Of a stretch of 64,000 bases of DNA, positions 23,234 to 34,599 are shown one piece after another. Origin of the DNA: Absidia repens (taxonomy: Eukaryota > Mucoromycota > Mucoromycetes > Mucorales > Cunninghamellaceae); assembly GCA_002105175.1 (NCBI GenBank), contig MCGE01000009.1, positions 124,001 to 188,000 on the forward strand. Direction: 5' to 3'. Numbering within the stretch: position 1 is the first letter of the stretch; each line of letters begins with the position of its first letter. The translations under genes and the position numbers were made by a program. Under the pieces are notes generated by a model, which had not been told where the DNA came from, made no database searches, and saw only the letters and a list, made by a program, of their open reading frames with translations.

Positions 23234-23963
23234 TACATTCCTTTTTTTCCAGTTTAATAAAAGCCTCCTCATTTTTTTTTTTTTTTTTTTTTGTTTCTGA
23301 AATAATATCATATCACTTTTGTCGGTCTGCGTCTCTGTCTCTTTTTTTGTGGTTTTTGGTTTGATTGTATGTACAATATGATTCTTTTTTTTTTGTTTTT
23401 TGTTTTTTTTTTGGTGTGTATGTCAATTAGTTGAATGTGTACCCATACGTCTCCCCCGTGAGCATAAACAAACCGTATTTGATTTAATATCATTTCATTA
23501 GCAGCTATCCATTTTATCCTGACCCTACCGACCCCTATTCCGTCACTTCTATCAAAAAAAAAAAAAAAAAAAAAAAAAAAGATCGGACCCCCCTTTCCCT
23601 GTTTATTCCCATGCCCTTTAAAGGAGACCGCCTAAACATACACACAAGGACGCACTTATACGCACATAAGCACACACGCTTGCACCACCCTCATAAACTA
23701 CATATAGACATACATACATCATATACTTCACATACATCACATACATCACACATACATCATACAAATAGACACACAAGGATATATCAAACATGTCATAATA
23801 TAATTTATTAAAAAAAAAAAGAAACATTTGGCTTAAACTATAATATATATGTCAAAGAGGGGGGAATCATAACAAAAAAAAAAAAAAAAAAAAAAAGAGG
23901 GACATGGGTATGGGAAAATGCTAATCAAGTGTGTGGAGAAGGGAGAGAGGGGAGGGGGTATCA
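22854..23963. other. Low-complexity convergent intergenic region
   Basis: Between the stop of the plus-strand PX-PB1 gene and the stop of the minus-strand factor gene. It holds at least six poly-T or poly-A tracts of 15-40 bases (for example 22,891-22,930 and 23,553-23,580) and CACATACATCACATACATCA-type short tandem repeats near 23,720-23,765. Both genes would end their transcripts here. Confidence 0.6.
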
Positions 23964-26513
23964 TCATGTGCCTGAGGTAATGTTTGGTTTCTTGGTTCGC
24001 TTGCTTTTAGTGGTATTTCTTGGTTTCTTGACGGTAGCGGTAGTGTGTAGTTTGTAAACATGTGTTCCAGGTATAGCACGTGATGGTTCTGATATTGTTG
24101 TTGGTGTTTTTGGTGTTTGATGTAACCGATCGGATGGAGCACCACTGATGGGAAGATTATCCAATGGTATTGTTGTTGTTGTTCCTGGTTTGTCCACAGT
24201 TGTCGTCGTCGTCGTCGTCGTCAAAGCATCCATCCAATTTTTTTCAAGCGTTTGCTGCTGCTGTTGCAATAAAAGTAATTGTTGTTGTTTTTCCATGGAC
24301 GCGAGTGTAGATCGATAGTAGGGTGATAAAACAAGTCCCATATGTTTGAATTGCTGTTCGATTTTTTCCGCATGGGCACGCATTTGAAAGACGTCATTGA
24401 CATAGGCCTGCGTTCCCTTGAGGAGGACAAGGTTCATTTGAAGTTGCTGCCTTGCCCATTGCTGCCATTTGCTGTTTCGGTGCTTGGAGTGATATTGATA
24501 GATGCGTGACGATGTGTTGTGGATGGCGAAAAACATATGGTGGTATGTGCTTTGGTCACAGCCTTGGAATACGAGTTGTTGCAATGATTGGAGGATCGTC
24601 AAATTGGTTTCAAGTCCATCCATCAAAGTGGCATCGTCTGGGTCCGAAATATCAGGGTGCAAGAATTTGTAGATAATGACTAATCGCATGGCATTGTAAC
24701 AGAGATGAAGGTGGACACCGCTGCCTGGATCATCGCCATTCAAGCCACCACCGGGACTGTTGTTGTCATTCAAAGATTTAGGCCCAATCATCGTCCCTGT
24801 CGTTGTCGCCGTCTTTTGCTGTTGCTGAATCGTGTGGTACCATTGTTGCAGTTCGTTGGTGATAGTATAGTAATAGGAAGAAGGTTTCATTGTGACAGGG
24901 TCCATCAATTTGTCTGACTGGAGGATCCGAATAAAACGTCGCATAAACTTGGCGAGGATGGCAAAATGATAAAGCGATTGGTGTTCCTGAGGAAGAGCTA
25001 AGGTTGATGAAGTTGTTTCGGTAGCATTTTCTGTAGCGGTTCGCTGAATAATATCCAAAATAAATCGAGGCGGCGTTTCTGGCAATAAACATTCTCGTTG
25101 CAAGGTGAGTGCCATCCAAGCGTCCACATAGTACCACCGGCAATAACAAAGAAGAATCGCTTGATCCATAGGTCGACAACCCGTTTCCACATCCTTGGTT
25201 CGAAGTTCCAATGCGATAGACGCCAAACCGCCCCATGTTCGTTGCTGTTCGTAAAGTCGTAGTAAATTGGATGTATAGCTGAGACAAAAATAGGATTGGA
25301 TGGTCATGGCCTTTTGTCGATTGATTTGTTGATCTCCACCACTACCACCAGCACCACCCATAGAATCATCATCACCAGTATCACCGTGGAAGTAATAATT
25401 GCTAATGTCGTCTTCATCATCAAACACAACATCATCCATTTTTCGTCTTGCTTGTTCATAAAACACCATGGCAGCTGTCTTGGCATAGGCCTGTCCTGCA
25501 TTGTGGTCCATGATCGTCACCAACACAATTGCCGCCACACTGTAGATGATGGTGATAGGTGCTTGCTGCCAATGCTGAATCACATCCAATGTTACCGGGG
25601 CCACCTTGAAGCCTACACAACACCAATGTGATTGCGCCTTTTCCATCAATAACGGCAAGAAAAATGCTGTGTCTACCGTATCACGTACCGCCGCCGGGAG
25701 AATGTTCATGGACGCTGCTTCCAGTTGCTGTTGTTGCTGTTGTTGCTGCTGTTGCTGCTGCTCCACGTCAGTCATATTGCTCCGCCGGCTTTTGCGTCTC
25801 TTTCTTCGATGTTGATGAATCGCATGATCGTCGCCTTGCAAATAGTGAGCGCCGGTTTGATTTTGCATAGATTCAAGTACGTTTTTAAGATCAGTGTAAG
25901 AATTCACCTCCAGTCGTATGCCTTTTGTGTGGGTATCTTGTTTTGCTGGAGTGTCCATGACCAAAGAAGTACCGGATGATGTATTGCTGTTGTCAACATA
26001 TATTCCATTGTCGAACTGCATTGTTGCTTCTAACATGTCGAGTAAAGGATGACACCACGGGTTTCCCACCGTCGTTGGGCTTTCCTGTTCCTGTTGTTGG
26101 ATCTGGTTTGTTGCAGTTGAAGAAGGTTGAGGAGGAACCAAATTTCCAGCTTCTGGTACTGATTGACGTCGTATCTGATTCAGAAAAGGAATTTGCGGCG
26201 ATTGGAATAAATTGTTGTTAGGATCGAATAAAGGGACGTTGATAAATGACTTCAAGTCATAAGGACTGGAGACATATGGTGTGGGTATAGTTGAATGGTA
26301 TGATTGAGGCGATCCAAACAATGCTGAACATAAGGGATCAACATACATAAGAGACGCTAGGGGAGGTGGTGATGGTTCCGGAGGATGCTGCTGTACTTGC
26401 AGATAGTCAAACAGCAGATCTTCCACATTGTTGTTGTCGTCAATAGTACTGGAGTCCTGATTCAGTTGATATGCTTGTTGTTGTTGTTGTTGTCCTTTTA
26501 TTGGGGTCAGCAT
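23964..26513 (-). CDS. Fungal transcription-factor-domain protein, no visible DNA-binding motif
   Basis: Single exon, 849 residues. The N-terminal 250 residues are Gln/Pro/Asn-rich, followed by a strongly basic HRRKRRKSRRS (a nuclear-localisation or DNA-contact candidate) and an uninterrupted glutamine tract. The middle part (about 290-600) resembles the fungal-specific transcription factor domain of Zn2Cys6 proteins: AVRDTVDTAFFLPLLMEKAQ, QAYAKTAAMVFYEQARRKMD, SYTSNLLRLYEQQRTWGGLA. I find no Zn2Cys6 cluster in this frame and no splice-linked upstream exon coding for one. The C-terminal tail is Thr/Lys-rich. It may work through a partner or have lost the cluster. Downstream on its strand, ATAGTTTAAGCC lies after the stop. 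Confidence 0.8.
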   Translation of the reverse strand: MLTPIKGQQQQQQAYQLNQDSSTIDDNNNVEDLLFDYLQVQQHPPEPSPPPLASLMYVDPLCSALFGSPQSYHSTIPTPYVSSPYDLKSFINVPLFDPNNNLFQSPQIPFLNQIRRQSVPEAGNLVPPQPSSTATNQIQQQEQESPTTVGNPWCHPLLDMLEATMQFDNGIYVDNSNTSSGTSLVMDTPAKQDTHTKGIRLEVNSYTDLKNVLESMQNQTGAHYLQGDDHAIHQHRRKRRKSRRSNMTDVEQQQQQQQQQQQQLEAASMNILPAAVRDTVDTAFFLPLLMEKAQSHWCCVGFKVAPVTLDVIQHWQQAPITIIYSVAAIVLVTIMDHNAGQAYAKTAAMVFYEQARRKMDDVVFDDEDDISNYYFHGDTGDDDSMGGAGGSGGDQQINRQKAMTIQSYFCLSYTSNLLRLYEQQRTWGGLASIALELRTKDVETGCRPMDQAILLCYCRWYYVDAWMALTLQRECLLPETPPRFILDIIQRTATENATETTSSTLALPQEHQSLYHFAILAKFMRRFIRILQSDKLMDPVTMKPSSYYYTITNELQQWYHTIQQQQKTATTTGTMIGPKSLNDNNSPGGGLNGDDPGSGVHLHLCYNAMRLVIIYKFLHPDISDPDDATLMDGLETNLTILQSLQQLVFQGCDQSTYHHMFFAIHNTSSRIYQYHSKHRNSKWQQWARQQLQMNLVLLKGTQAYVNDVFQMRAHAEKIEQQFKHMGLVLSPYYRSTLASMEKQQQLLLLQQQQQTLEKNWMDALTTTTTTTTVDKPGTTTTIPLDNLPISGAPSDRLHQTPKTPTTISEPSRAIPGTHVYKLHTTATVKKPRNTTKSKRTKKPNITSGT

Positions 26514-28350
26514 AATAGTCGGTATGAAGCCATTTAAAAAAAAAAAGATGAATGAATCAAAAAAGTAAAGAAAAAGAAGGGAAAAGAAAATAAAAATAAA
26601 AGGGGGGGGTTCTGAGTGAGTTCAAGATGATTTAATTTATATCCCGACACGCCAAAAAAGATTTCAAATATAAAGCACTCAATGCATCAAAAATGAGCAA
26701 AAAAGGCTGGTCACTCGGTGCACTAATCAGAGCCTTGATGGCGTGGCACAACTAGTCTGATTATAGAAGCTTAAAATAAAAGCTTACAAGCTTTTTTTTT
26801 TTTTTTTTTTTTTTTTTGGAAGGAATTGGAGGGGGGGGGACGGAAAAGAGGAGGTGGCATTCAGTTCAATAACTATCGTATAATGTAATTATAAAACGAC
26901 GACACAAGATAATAATATTGGTTGTTATAATCTATAAATATAAACTATATACTAATATCAATTATACAATGGTAGTTGTAAGGAGACTGATTCATCATCA
27001 CACAGAAAAATACAGTACCATCTATCAGCAAGTTTCGCTGAAATAAGGGGAATATACTTTATTTGATTTTTTTTTTTTTTTTTTTTTTAGGGGGAGAGGG
27101 TGCGGTGGGACGGGAAAGAGGTATATGCTACATAATGAAGATACATAACGAGTGAACCACTAAGAGTCTACACTATGATATATATCATATCTACAACATT
27201 ATAAGGACACTATCTTGTTGATCCATGTTGAATTCAAGGAATGATTTGAGCAAAATGACCTCGTATGTAATCAATTGTATGAACAAAAAAAGGTTAAAAA
27301 ATAATTCCAGGGGCAAATAATTATGTGATTGTGCTTTACGTGTTGTATTTTATTGTCTATACTTACCTTCCCGCCTAAATCACTATACTTATCATGATCA
27401 AATGACACGTTGCCATCGTTTCAATATAATGTTGGCATTTTGATGCATTTGGACAAATTAGTAAAGTTGCTGAACCTGATAGTGTAACATAACCTTTTTT
27501 TGATTTTGTTGGTTTCTTACAATAGGTATCTCGACTGATAGTAAAACTACCTCGAGGTTTTTTTGCCATTTCTGGATGAGATATATGCTGGAGAAAAAAA
27601 AAGTACTATGTAATACAAACAAGCAATGTTGAGTATCATGACCCAAATTATCGTACTCCATTACTTTTCAATACCATGAGTCTAATACATTCATATTTTT
27701 TACCTCATGACTTGACGATCAGCCCGACATACACTGGTCACTCAGTAATCGCTTGAATGCACCAAGGTTTTGAAAGAAGACTTGAGATAAAGGAAACCTC
27801 TTTCAAAATTAGACCACATTCCAAGTGCTGCAAAGTTGTGAAGTATTTTTCTTTTTAGATTCATATGTTTGTCCGTAAAGCAAAGCATACAATAGTCTAA
27901 TAAAAATAAAAAAGGAGAGATGGGAAACATAGTAGTCATTACACGTGCATGTTTTATTTTACCTTTAACAAACAAATAACTCAGTTGAATCGACAATAGG
28001 AGAGTTTGGAGGAAGTTGTACCGTAATAGTGGTACCAACATATCAATGACACTAACTTCAGCTGTTAAAACCTTGCAAATAATCAAGGCAGATTTTATAG
28101 GAATTACTAATAGAGACCAATGGCGTGAATTGAGTATTAGTTACTGTCTTAAGGCACTACAGCAGACAAATCATTATTAGTAATTGTTGGTACATTCATT
28201 CCCCACCTTCTCCGCCGCCCCCTTTCCCCTTGATTACAATGTCAAATAAAACGTAATCAGAGAATTAGACTTTTGATCAAAATCACACCTAAAAAGCGAA
28301 ACATGTATTGGGATGACATGATTGTGCCCCTATTGACTCTCCTCTTGTCG

Positions 28351-28383
<33 letters not shown>

Positions 28384-28579
28384 TGTCAAGTTATAATGGA
28401 TCGTCCAGCCAGCCATGTAAAAGATAGAATTTGTTGACTCGACAATTGCTATAAAAAATAAAAGGAGAGGTAAGTGCTGAGAATTTGATGATCCACATGA
28501 TCGAAGTCTATGCTTAAACTACACTAAACCTACCATTCAGCTGACCCCAGCTCCATTGCACCGGGAATTACGCTCCTAG

Positions 28580-28612
<33 letters not shown>

Positions 28613-29151
28613 GAGGGTGGGAACGCAATAGGAAGTGTCGCATTATATTTTTTTATCTAGTTCATTACCAAAATTGGATTACCAAAAAAAAAAAAGTTCA
28701 TTGGGTTTAGTCAAATCAGTTGACCCAACGATATATTTGCACACTATCCCTATCTTTCAGACATATACATTGACGTTCCTGCAAACTTGTCATAGACATT
28801 GAAGATGCACATAATATAAGAATCTGAGAATTTATTGTCGATCAATGTATCCAAGATCATTTTAAAAGGGCCAATTTTTGTTTAGTTCATGACCAGTTTC
28901 CTTACTTATTATACTGGTTTCTGTCCATGTGGCCCTGCTAAAAAGAATATCAGCTTCCCAAAAAAACAACAACAAAGGAAACAGCTACTGTATGTCAAGA
29001 GATTACACATAACTTAGGATTATAATAACACACTCAGTTTACAATGCGGTGTTTGAATTATCACAGGAACAGCCATTCCCAGTTTTTGTTTTGGTTTTCA
29101 TTTTTTTTTTTTTTAACCACTCCCCCATCACACACTAACTAACAACACAAC
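26514..29151. other. Gene-poor spacer
   Basis: Poly-T and poly-A tracts recur. One minus-strand stretch, 27375-27569, could encode about 60 residues (starting MAKKPRGSFTISRDTYC) with three later cysteines and lysine clusters, preceded by AG at a possible splice acceptor. I cannot connect it to other exons, so I leave it uncalled. The MED18 promoter, with a poly-T tract and CT-rich leader, ends the stretch. Confidence 0.4.
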
Positions 29152-30103
29152 ATGGCATCATATGAATGCAGCCTACAAGGACTTATTAAAGGAGAAGAAC
29201 AGAAAAAAGCAGTGATTGATCGTATTCTTGGTATTGCTGGAAATGACAGTATGATGGAACTTTACGAACACGAAATTGTCTTCACTCCTACAGGTAAAAA
29301 CCAGCCATCTACCAACTTCGATCTAGACTGAATTCATTTACGATATTATCTAGTTCAAACACCCATTGGGCCGGCGCGAAACGATGATGTGGTTCTACGA
29401 CTAGTATCTAGGATTGAAACGGAACAACAAATATCTCTAAAGCATCGTCAATGGTAAGCCCGTTATAATGTCAAAAAATGGAGAAGAGGGTGAAAGAATG
29501 GGTTTCCGTTATTAAACAAGACTTCTTTGTTTCATAGGCATTTATCGATGCAGGGTAACCCAGAACCACAGCGAGGAAGATCTGTGATTGTACGACCGAA
29601 TACGCGTGTCCAACTTGGCGGTGATGTGTTTCGATATATGAAATCATTGGGATACAGGTAAAATATGAATACAATACGGAGTAGTGGGTTTGTGTGATAT
29701 GATATATGCTTTTCCTTGCTCACGATTCATAAAAATTGACTCTTATTGGGTAGTTACTCCTTTGAAGTGGTGCGACGGGACAACTGATTGTATACGAAAA
29801 GATACTCAAGATCACCATCACTCAATTATACAAAGTCAAGACCAAAGTCAATATCTCAACGGCCTACTTATTCCAACCTGAAGATATTTGGCTAATGGAA
29901 GTCGTCTCAATACCTGTAACGCAAGAACATGTATCTCAAATGGCTTCTCAATTACAAAAATTCAAGGTTCTGATGAATGGGTAAGATGAAAATTAAACGA
30001 TGATCAATATCGTATACTGATACTCCCTTTTCCTTTAAAAAGAATGATAGATTTAGAATATGTAGACAATCGTGCATTACAAAATAAAATATCTTACTCT
30101 TAG
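29152..30103 (+). CDS. MED18: Mediator subunit 18, frame problem in exon 4
   Basis: Head-module subunit of Mediator, contacting RNA polymerase II. Exons 29152-29293, 29354-29453, 29538-29657, 29754 (or 29768)-29980 and 30043-30103. The order of motifs fits MED18: LIKGEEQKKAVIDRILGIAG, LYEHEIVFTPT, ISLKHRQWHLSMQGNPEP, FRYMKSLGY, then IVYEKILKITITQLYKV, DIWLMEVVSIPVTQEHV and a C-terminal LEYVDNRALQNKI; the human protein has 208 residues, this one 211-216. With the TAG acceptor at 29751-29753 the frame reads YSFEVVRRDN and then needs one extra base near 29,783. An AAG acceptor ending at 29767 restores the frame but drops the conserved SFEVV segment. AATAAA lies only 5 bases after the stop. Confidence 0.82.
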
Positions 30104-30107
30104 TTTC

Positions 30108-30113
30108 AATAAA
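30108..30113 (+). terminator. Poly(A) signal AATAAA close to MED18 stop
   Basis: AATAAA begins five bases after the MED18 stop codon, implying a very short 3' untranslated region if used. Confidence 0.45.
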
Positions 30114-30943
30114 CAAAATCTGTCTTATTTAAAGTCTTCCAAAAATTTGTGTGCTTGTCATGTGGATGGAGGGTTTTAGGATATACTTGATGATTTTAAA
30201 TGATGAAGCGTATTGTGCTCGTGTGGGTAGTGTGATTGCAGTTTTATTGGGGTCATATCGGAAGTGTATTGTCATTCTACTATGGGAGCTGCCAGTTTAG
30301 TCATTTGTCCACCAATTCAATTTGATGTGTCAGGCATTGCTGAAACTGAACTTGGGTAGCGTCTTTACGTTAGTTGACAGCTAGCCTTTTTTTCCCTTTT
30401 ATACAGGTTGAACAGACTGGCAATCTGAAAGATTACTGATTGGAATAGATAGAAGCCATAAAAACTGGAACTCACTCTCCATCAGCTTGCCAGAGCCGGG
30501 CTGTCGGGCTGATGGCGTCAGGGCATTCTCAAAAGTGCAGAGGTTTTGCGGTGTCTATACAATATTGCAATCAAAAAAGTGATATAGTGGGCTGTGTCTG
30601 GAGTCTTTTTGTGTTGAAATATACAGTAGATAGGGTTTGATCAGTTGGGATTAAATACACTCATTATTTTGAACTTTAGTAGATCATGGAAAAAAAAAAA
30701 AAAAAAAAAAAGAATGAACTCTATATGCACTAATTTTTGTATAGTAGGGTCATAATATTTTATAGAGAGCGTTATATTGGGGCACAGTATTGGCTGTTTA
30801 GTGGGAATAGTGGTGCAGGAATAGTACGTCCTTTCACATCAAGTGACATTGACTGTCGACCTGTCACTTGTAGAGAGAAAACACTGATACGACTTCAGTT
30901 CATCAATATGAATAGTGGAGCAGACAAAAAAGAGCTCATATGA

Positions 30944-30991
<48 letters not shown>

Positions 30992-31149
30992 GATGACAGT
31001 GTACTATCTAGAGAGTAGGCGAAATGTCTGTATTCTTCTGTACTATGTACAGTATAGTGAATACATTCATGAAAAGACGTCTGTTTAATACAGTGAATAC
31101 ATTCATGGCAAGACGTATGTTCAGTAATATAACTAGTATGATTAAGGCC
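30114..31149. other. Gene-free spacer
   Basis: No gene is supported. It includes poly-A and a long poly-T tract (30,948-30,989). ATCAAGTGACATTGACTGTC near 30,839 and the direct repeat GTGAATACATTCATG (about 31,056 and 31,084) are short repeated words near the start of the dispersed repeat. Confidence 0.45.
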
Positions 31150-31950
31150 ACATTTGATATCAAGTGACCTAGAATCGCAGATCAGCCGCTTGGGCTTTGA
31201 GGGAGAGTGATCAAAATGGGTCAACAAGAAAGTAGGTGTTCGCAAGTACACTCATAAAAAAGCTACAATATCCCCGTTGTTTATTATTGGAAGAGTCAGA
31301 GTATGGTTAACAAAAAGACATATTTTATTAAAGCATATTAATGTATATTAAAACTAAACGCGTGCGGGTTCATTTTAACAAGGGATTTAAGGAGGGGGGG
31401 GATCTATTGGAGAAAGCATGAGGAGAGTAGCGTGAGATTAGATAAATATTCAACACTAATATAAAAACACAATTGTAAAATGGGAGCTATTGTAGCGTAT
31501 AAGGCATGAGCAAAACTGAATGAGTATCTTTTATTGGAGCATAGCAGCAAATCAACACTAATAAAAACAGGCGATGGTAGTAAACAATGATTCTGGTGCA
31601 CAAAACATGGGAGAGACTGATGGGACATTCTTTCCGTGAAGCAAGTAATAAAAGACACATTTTATTCAAATACTGATTCGAACTCTGGTCAAACTAGTAC
31701 TAAGCTAAACTAATGAAGGTTCTAAAAAGCCAACTAATGGTGGTTCCTCAAATCCTGAATCCAAAATGAAAGGGCTTTCCCATGCCTCTTGTAATTCCTG
31801 ATCTGAAAACCCTTCTAAACTAATCCTGACACTATTTTAAGCCCGGCATAACCTCAAAGAAGTTGAATGGAGAAGAAAAGGAAACAAAAGCGCCGAAAAA
31901 TAAATAAAATCCACGTGTGCGGGATGTGAAATATTTTCTGTAGCCTCTTC
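31150..31950 (+). repeat. Dispersed repeat, full-length copy
   Basis: Begins with ATCAAGTGACCTAGAATCGC, then AAGTAGGTGTTCGCAAGTAC, ACACTCATAAAAAAGCTACA, two CATATTTTATT/CACATTTTATT modules, the core CCAAAATGAAAGGGCTTTCC...CTTCTAAACTAATCCTGAC, CCTCAAAGAAGTTGAATGG, an A-rich stretch and CCACGTGTGCGGGATGTGAA at the end. Confidence 0.75.
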
Positions 31951-32030
31951 AAAAAAAAATCTCAAACAAAAGTTTAATCATTCCTATTGCAACTGTTTTA
32001 TTTCCCCTCAGCCGACTCTACCTATTTATT

Positions 32031-34489
32031 ATGTCTCGTATAAGACCTTGTGAATGTAAAGTATACCAAGAAATATGAATAAAATTAATGACCCCTTCAC
32101 TGACAGCCTACTTAATGACCTCTTTATTTTTCTCTTTTAGATTGTAAACGGCGACGACGAAAATGTGAGCGTCCGCTGGGAGCTACTACTTGTGTACGAT
32201 GCTCTCGTTTGAATCTGGATTGCATATTCGATACACGATCTGTGAACAATTACCGTTACAATACCTCTTTATCTCGGGATTCAACCCCGCTAGACGACAG
32301 TATGACTGAACTTGATGACGACAATGAACTTGAAGATCTTTGTCAATATATGAAAACACTTGAAGAAGAAATGAAGCAACTCCAACTCGATATTGATCAA
32401 CAGCGACAGCAAAATGAAGTAATACACCACCACCACCACCAACAACAACAGCAGAATAATTCTTTGACACCAACAACAACTTCTCAGTTGGATGCAATTA
32501 CTCTACCAAAGGAATGGAACCTTACAATAGTCAATGGTCACTTACGCTTGGAAACTGGCATCAATACGCTCAGCGATCTCTTACGATATCGACAAATACA
32601 AATTGAGACATCAATGCCTATACGCTATTTATCACCACTTAACAACACATGTATACGATTCGAAATGCAGGAAGATACTGTGGCATTTCTTTTGACGCAA
32701 CATGAATTTTTCAATCAGTCCCTCAACTCGCCACCAACAACAGACAGCCACCAAATGCATTTAGGTCATGTCCCAATATCATCAAACGATTTTACGGCTA
32801 TTTGTCCATCATCATCTATGTCAAATGAAATACCAGCTCATTTCTGTGATTCAACAATGTCTAAAATGCTATCTGGAACAACTTTTGATTACCCCAATCT
32901 TCTTGTGGATTTGCTAGTACGACAGTATTTTCAATGCTACAACCCAGTTTTGCCTTTTGTACATCAATCAACCTTTATGGCTCACTACGCTAATCAACCA
33001 TTGACCAATCCCACTCCATCCGCGACTATATTCGATCAGCAGGCATCAATTATATCTCAACAAAGTCCAATCACTTTAGCGATATGTTGCTTCATGTGCA
33101 TTACGTACTGCAAACACCTTAATTTTACGTCGCATCAAAAACGGGAATATGGAGAATATTATTATGTGATTTGCCGGGCTCAAATTGATGACCTGTTTGA
33201 TGATCCTTCACCACATCGGCAACTCGAAGCCCTGATATCGATCAACTTGTTGCACAAATTTACTACAACAACGCTACGACTCCGGGATACTAGAAAATTA
33301 GCGTCGCTTGGATTTTTGCTCTCGGTGGAATTATTGAAACATGCTGCTCAGCCTGATTCTATTTTGACTGATGTGGAAAAGGAACTGATATCAAGACATG
33401 CTATTATTGCCTCGTATGCCTTCACCATGGCGGAATTTATTTGTGTGAAGCGTATCGATGATATTCTGCCAGCAAAAGTGCGATTCAAGATATTACCTGG
33501 TGAATCGGAAATGACGGCGTCCATGCTGGAATTATACACCAAAATGTGTGATTTGGTTTTAGATAATTATTATTGTAGACGCGTAATCGTAAGTCAATTT
33601 TTTTTGAAAAAAGTAGAAATATATTATTTGACTTACTAACCAACTTGATTATATTATTGCTGTTATTACATGTATTACTTAGCAAGAACTTCGTCGCGCT
33701 GTTATCGGCCAAGCAGGTTATGTGAATTTGGAGGACATGATTCAGTTTGAACAAAAATGCTTACACTGGTGGAAAGACTTACCTAAGAAATGGCGCTATT
33801 GTGAAAGTCCTTTTGATTTGTCTGCCAAGGTTGCAATCGAACTATGCGAATATGAGCAAGCTCTGATGGCTCATGGTTATGTTTTGGTGCTGACACTTGG
33901 TGTCCACACCGCTCTGATTAGTCCTCAAAGTTCTCAAGGTCAAGTACCTGATATGATCCAAAAAAGGGCGGTGATGATGACTCTGAAATGTTGTGAATTG
34001 TGGATCTTGATTACTGACCGTATGAAAACGATTACTGGATACTGCGGATGTAAGTAACATGAGTTTTATTTTTGACACTTGACACTTGACCGACTTTTTT
34101 TTCATTTAGATACTTGTGAATACAATGTGAACGTATATGATTCTTTGCGATCATTATGGAACCATTCTCAAAGAACTGGTGACAAAATAATTATGCCCAT
34201 TATAATGAAATGTTTTGCCTGGCTGTTGAACGACCTTAATGATATGATCCCGATGGATAATTTACTGCCTTCTGATATGCCATCAATTTTCAAGGCGCCG
34301 GTACTTCCTTCCTCTTCTCCTGCAGCGTATTCTAACATTCAATCATTTAGATGCAACAGACTCGGTGATGGTGTAAATTCTTCCGATTATGCAAAATACC
34401 CTCTGCCAAGCTATGCTATACTATTTGACATTATCAGCTCTGCGACAAGAAATATCGATGAGACTCTACCTTCGAAAATTGGCTCCTAG
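32031..34489 (+). CDS. Zn2Cys6 fungal transcription factor
   Basis: Four exons (32031-32055, 32141-33588, 33683-34049, 34110-34489) give 739 residues. The first intron splits the zinc cluster: exon 1 encodes MSRIRPCE and the cluster continues in exon 2, giving CEYCKRRRRKC then TTCVRCSRLNLDC, which is the six-cysteine spacing of Gal4-type proteins (Cys 7, 10, 17, 26, 29 and 36 approximately). A predicted coiled coil follows (LEDLCQYMKTLEEEMKQLQL), then His/Gln runs and a full fungal-specific factor domain (about 225-600; LVRQYFQCYNPVLPFVHQST, TLRLRDTRKLASLGFLLSVE). It binds DNA as a dimer if typical of the family; target genes are unknown. The short first exon is easy to miss in automated calls. 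AATAAA is at 34594. Confidence 0.92.
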
Positions 34490-34593
34490 TTAGTACGTTC
34501 TTTGTAGTATAGTTGTATTTATTAGAAATACTTTCCTTTCTTCCTTTCCCCTTCTTCTCGTCCTCTTTTATATTTTGTGATTATTACTTGTAC

Positions 34594-34599
34594 AATAAA
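34594..34599 (+). terminator. Poly(A) signal AATAAA
   Basis: AATAAA 105 bases after the stop of the Zn2Cys6 factor gene, preceded by a CT-rich then TG-rich stretch. Confidence 0.4.

Noticed and set aside
24221..26221. Several long plus-strand and shifted minus-strand frames over the factor gene
   Set aside because: They are shadows of the repeat-rich 849-codon frame; their composition is dominated by complementary triplet runs.
26760..30990. Many poly-A/poly-T tracts of 15-40 bases as retroposition tails
   Set aside because: They occur throughout, including inside introns and promoters, so they are a general feature of this genome and do not mark insertions by themselves.
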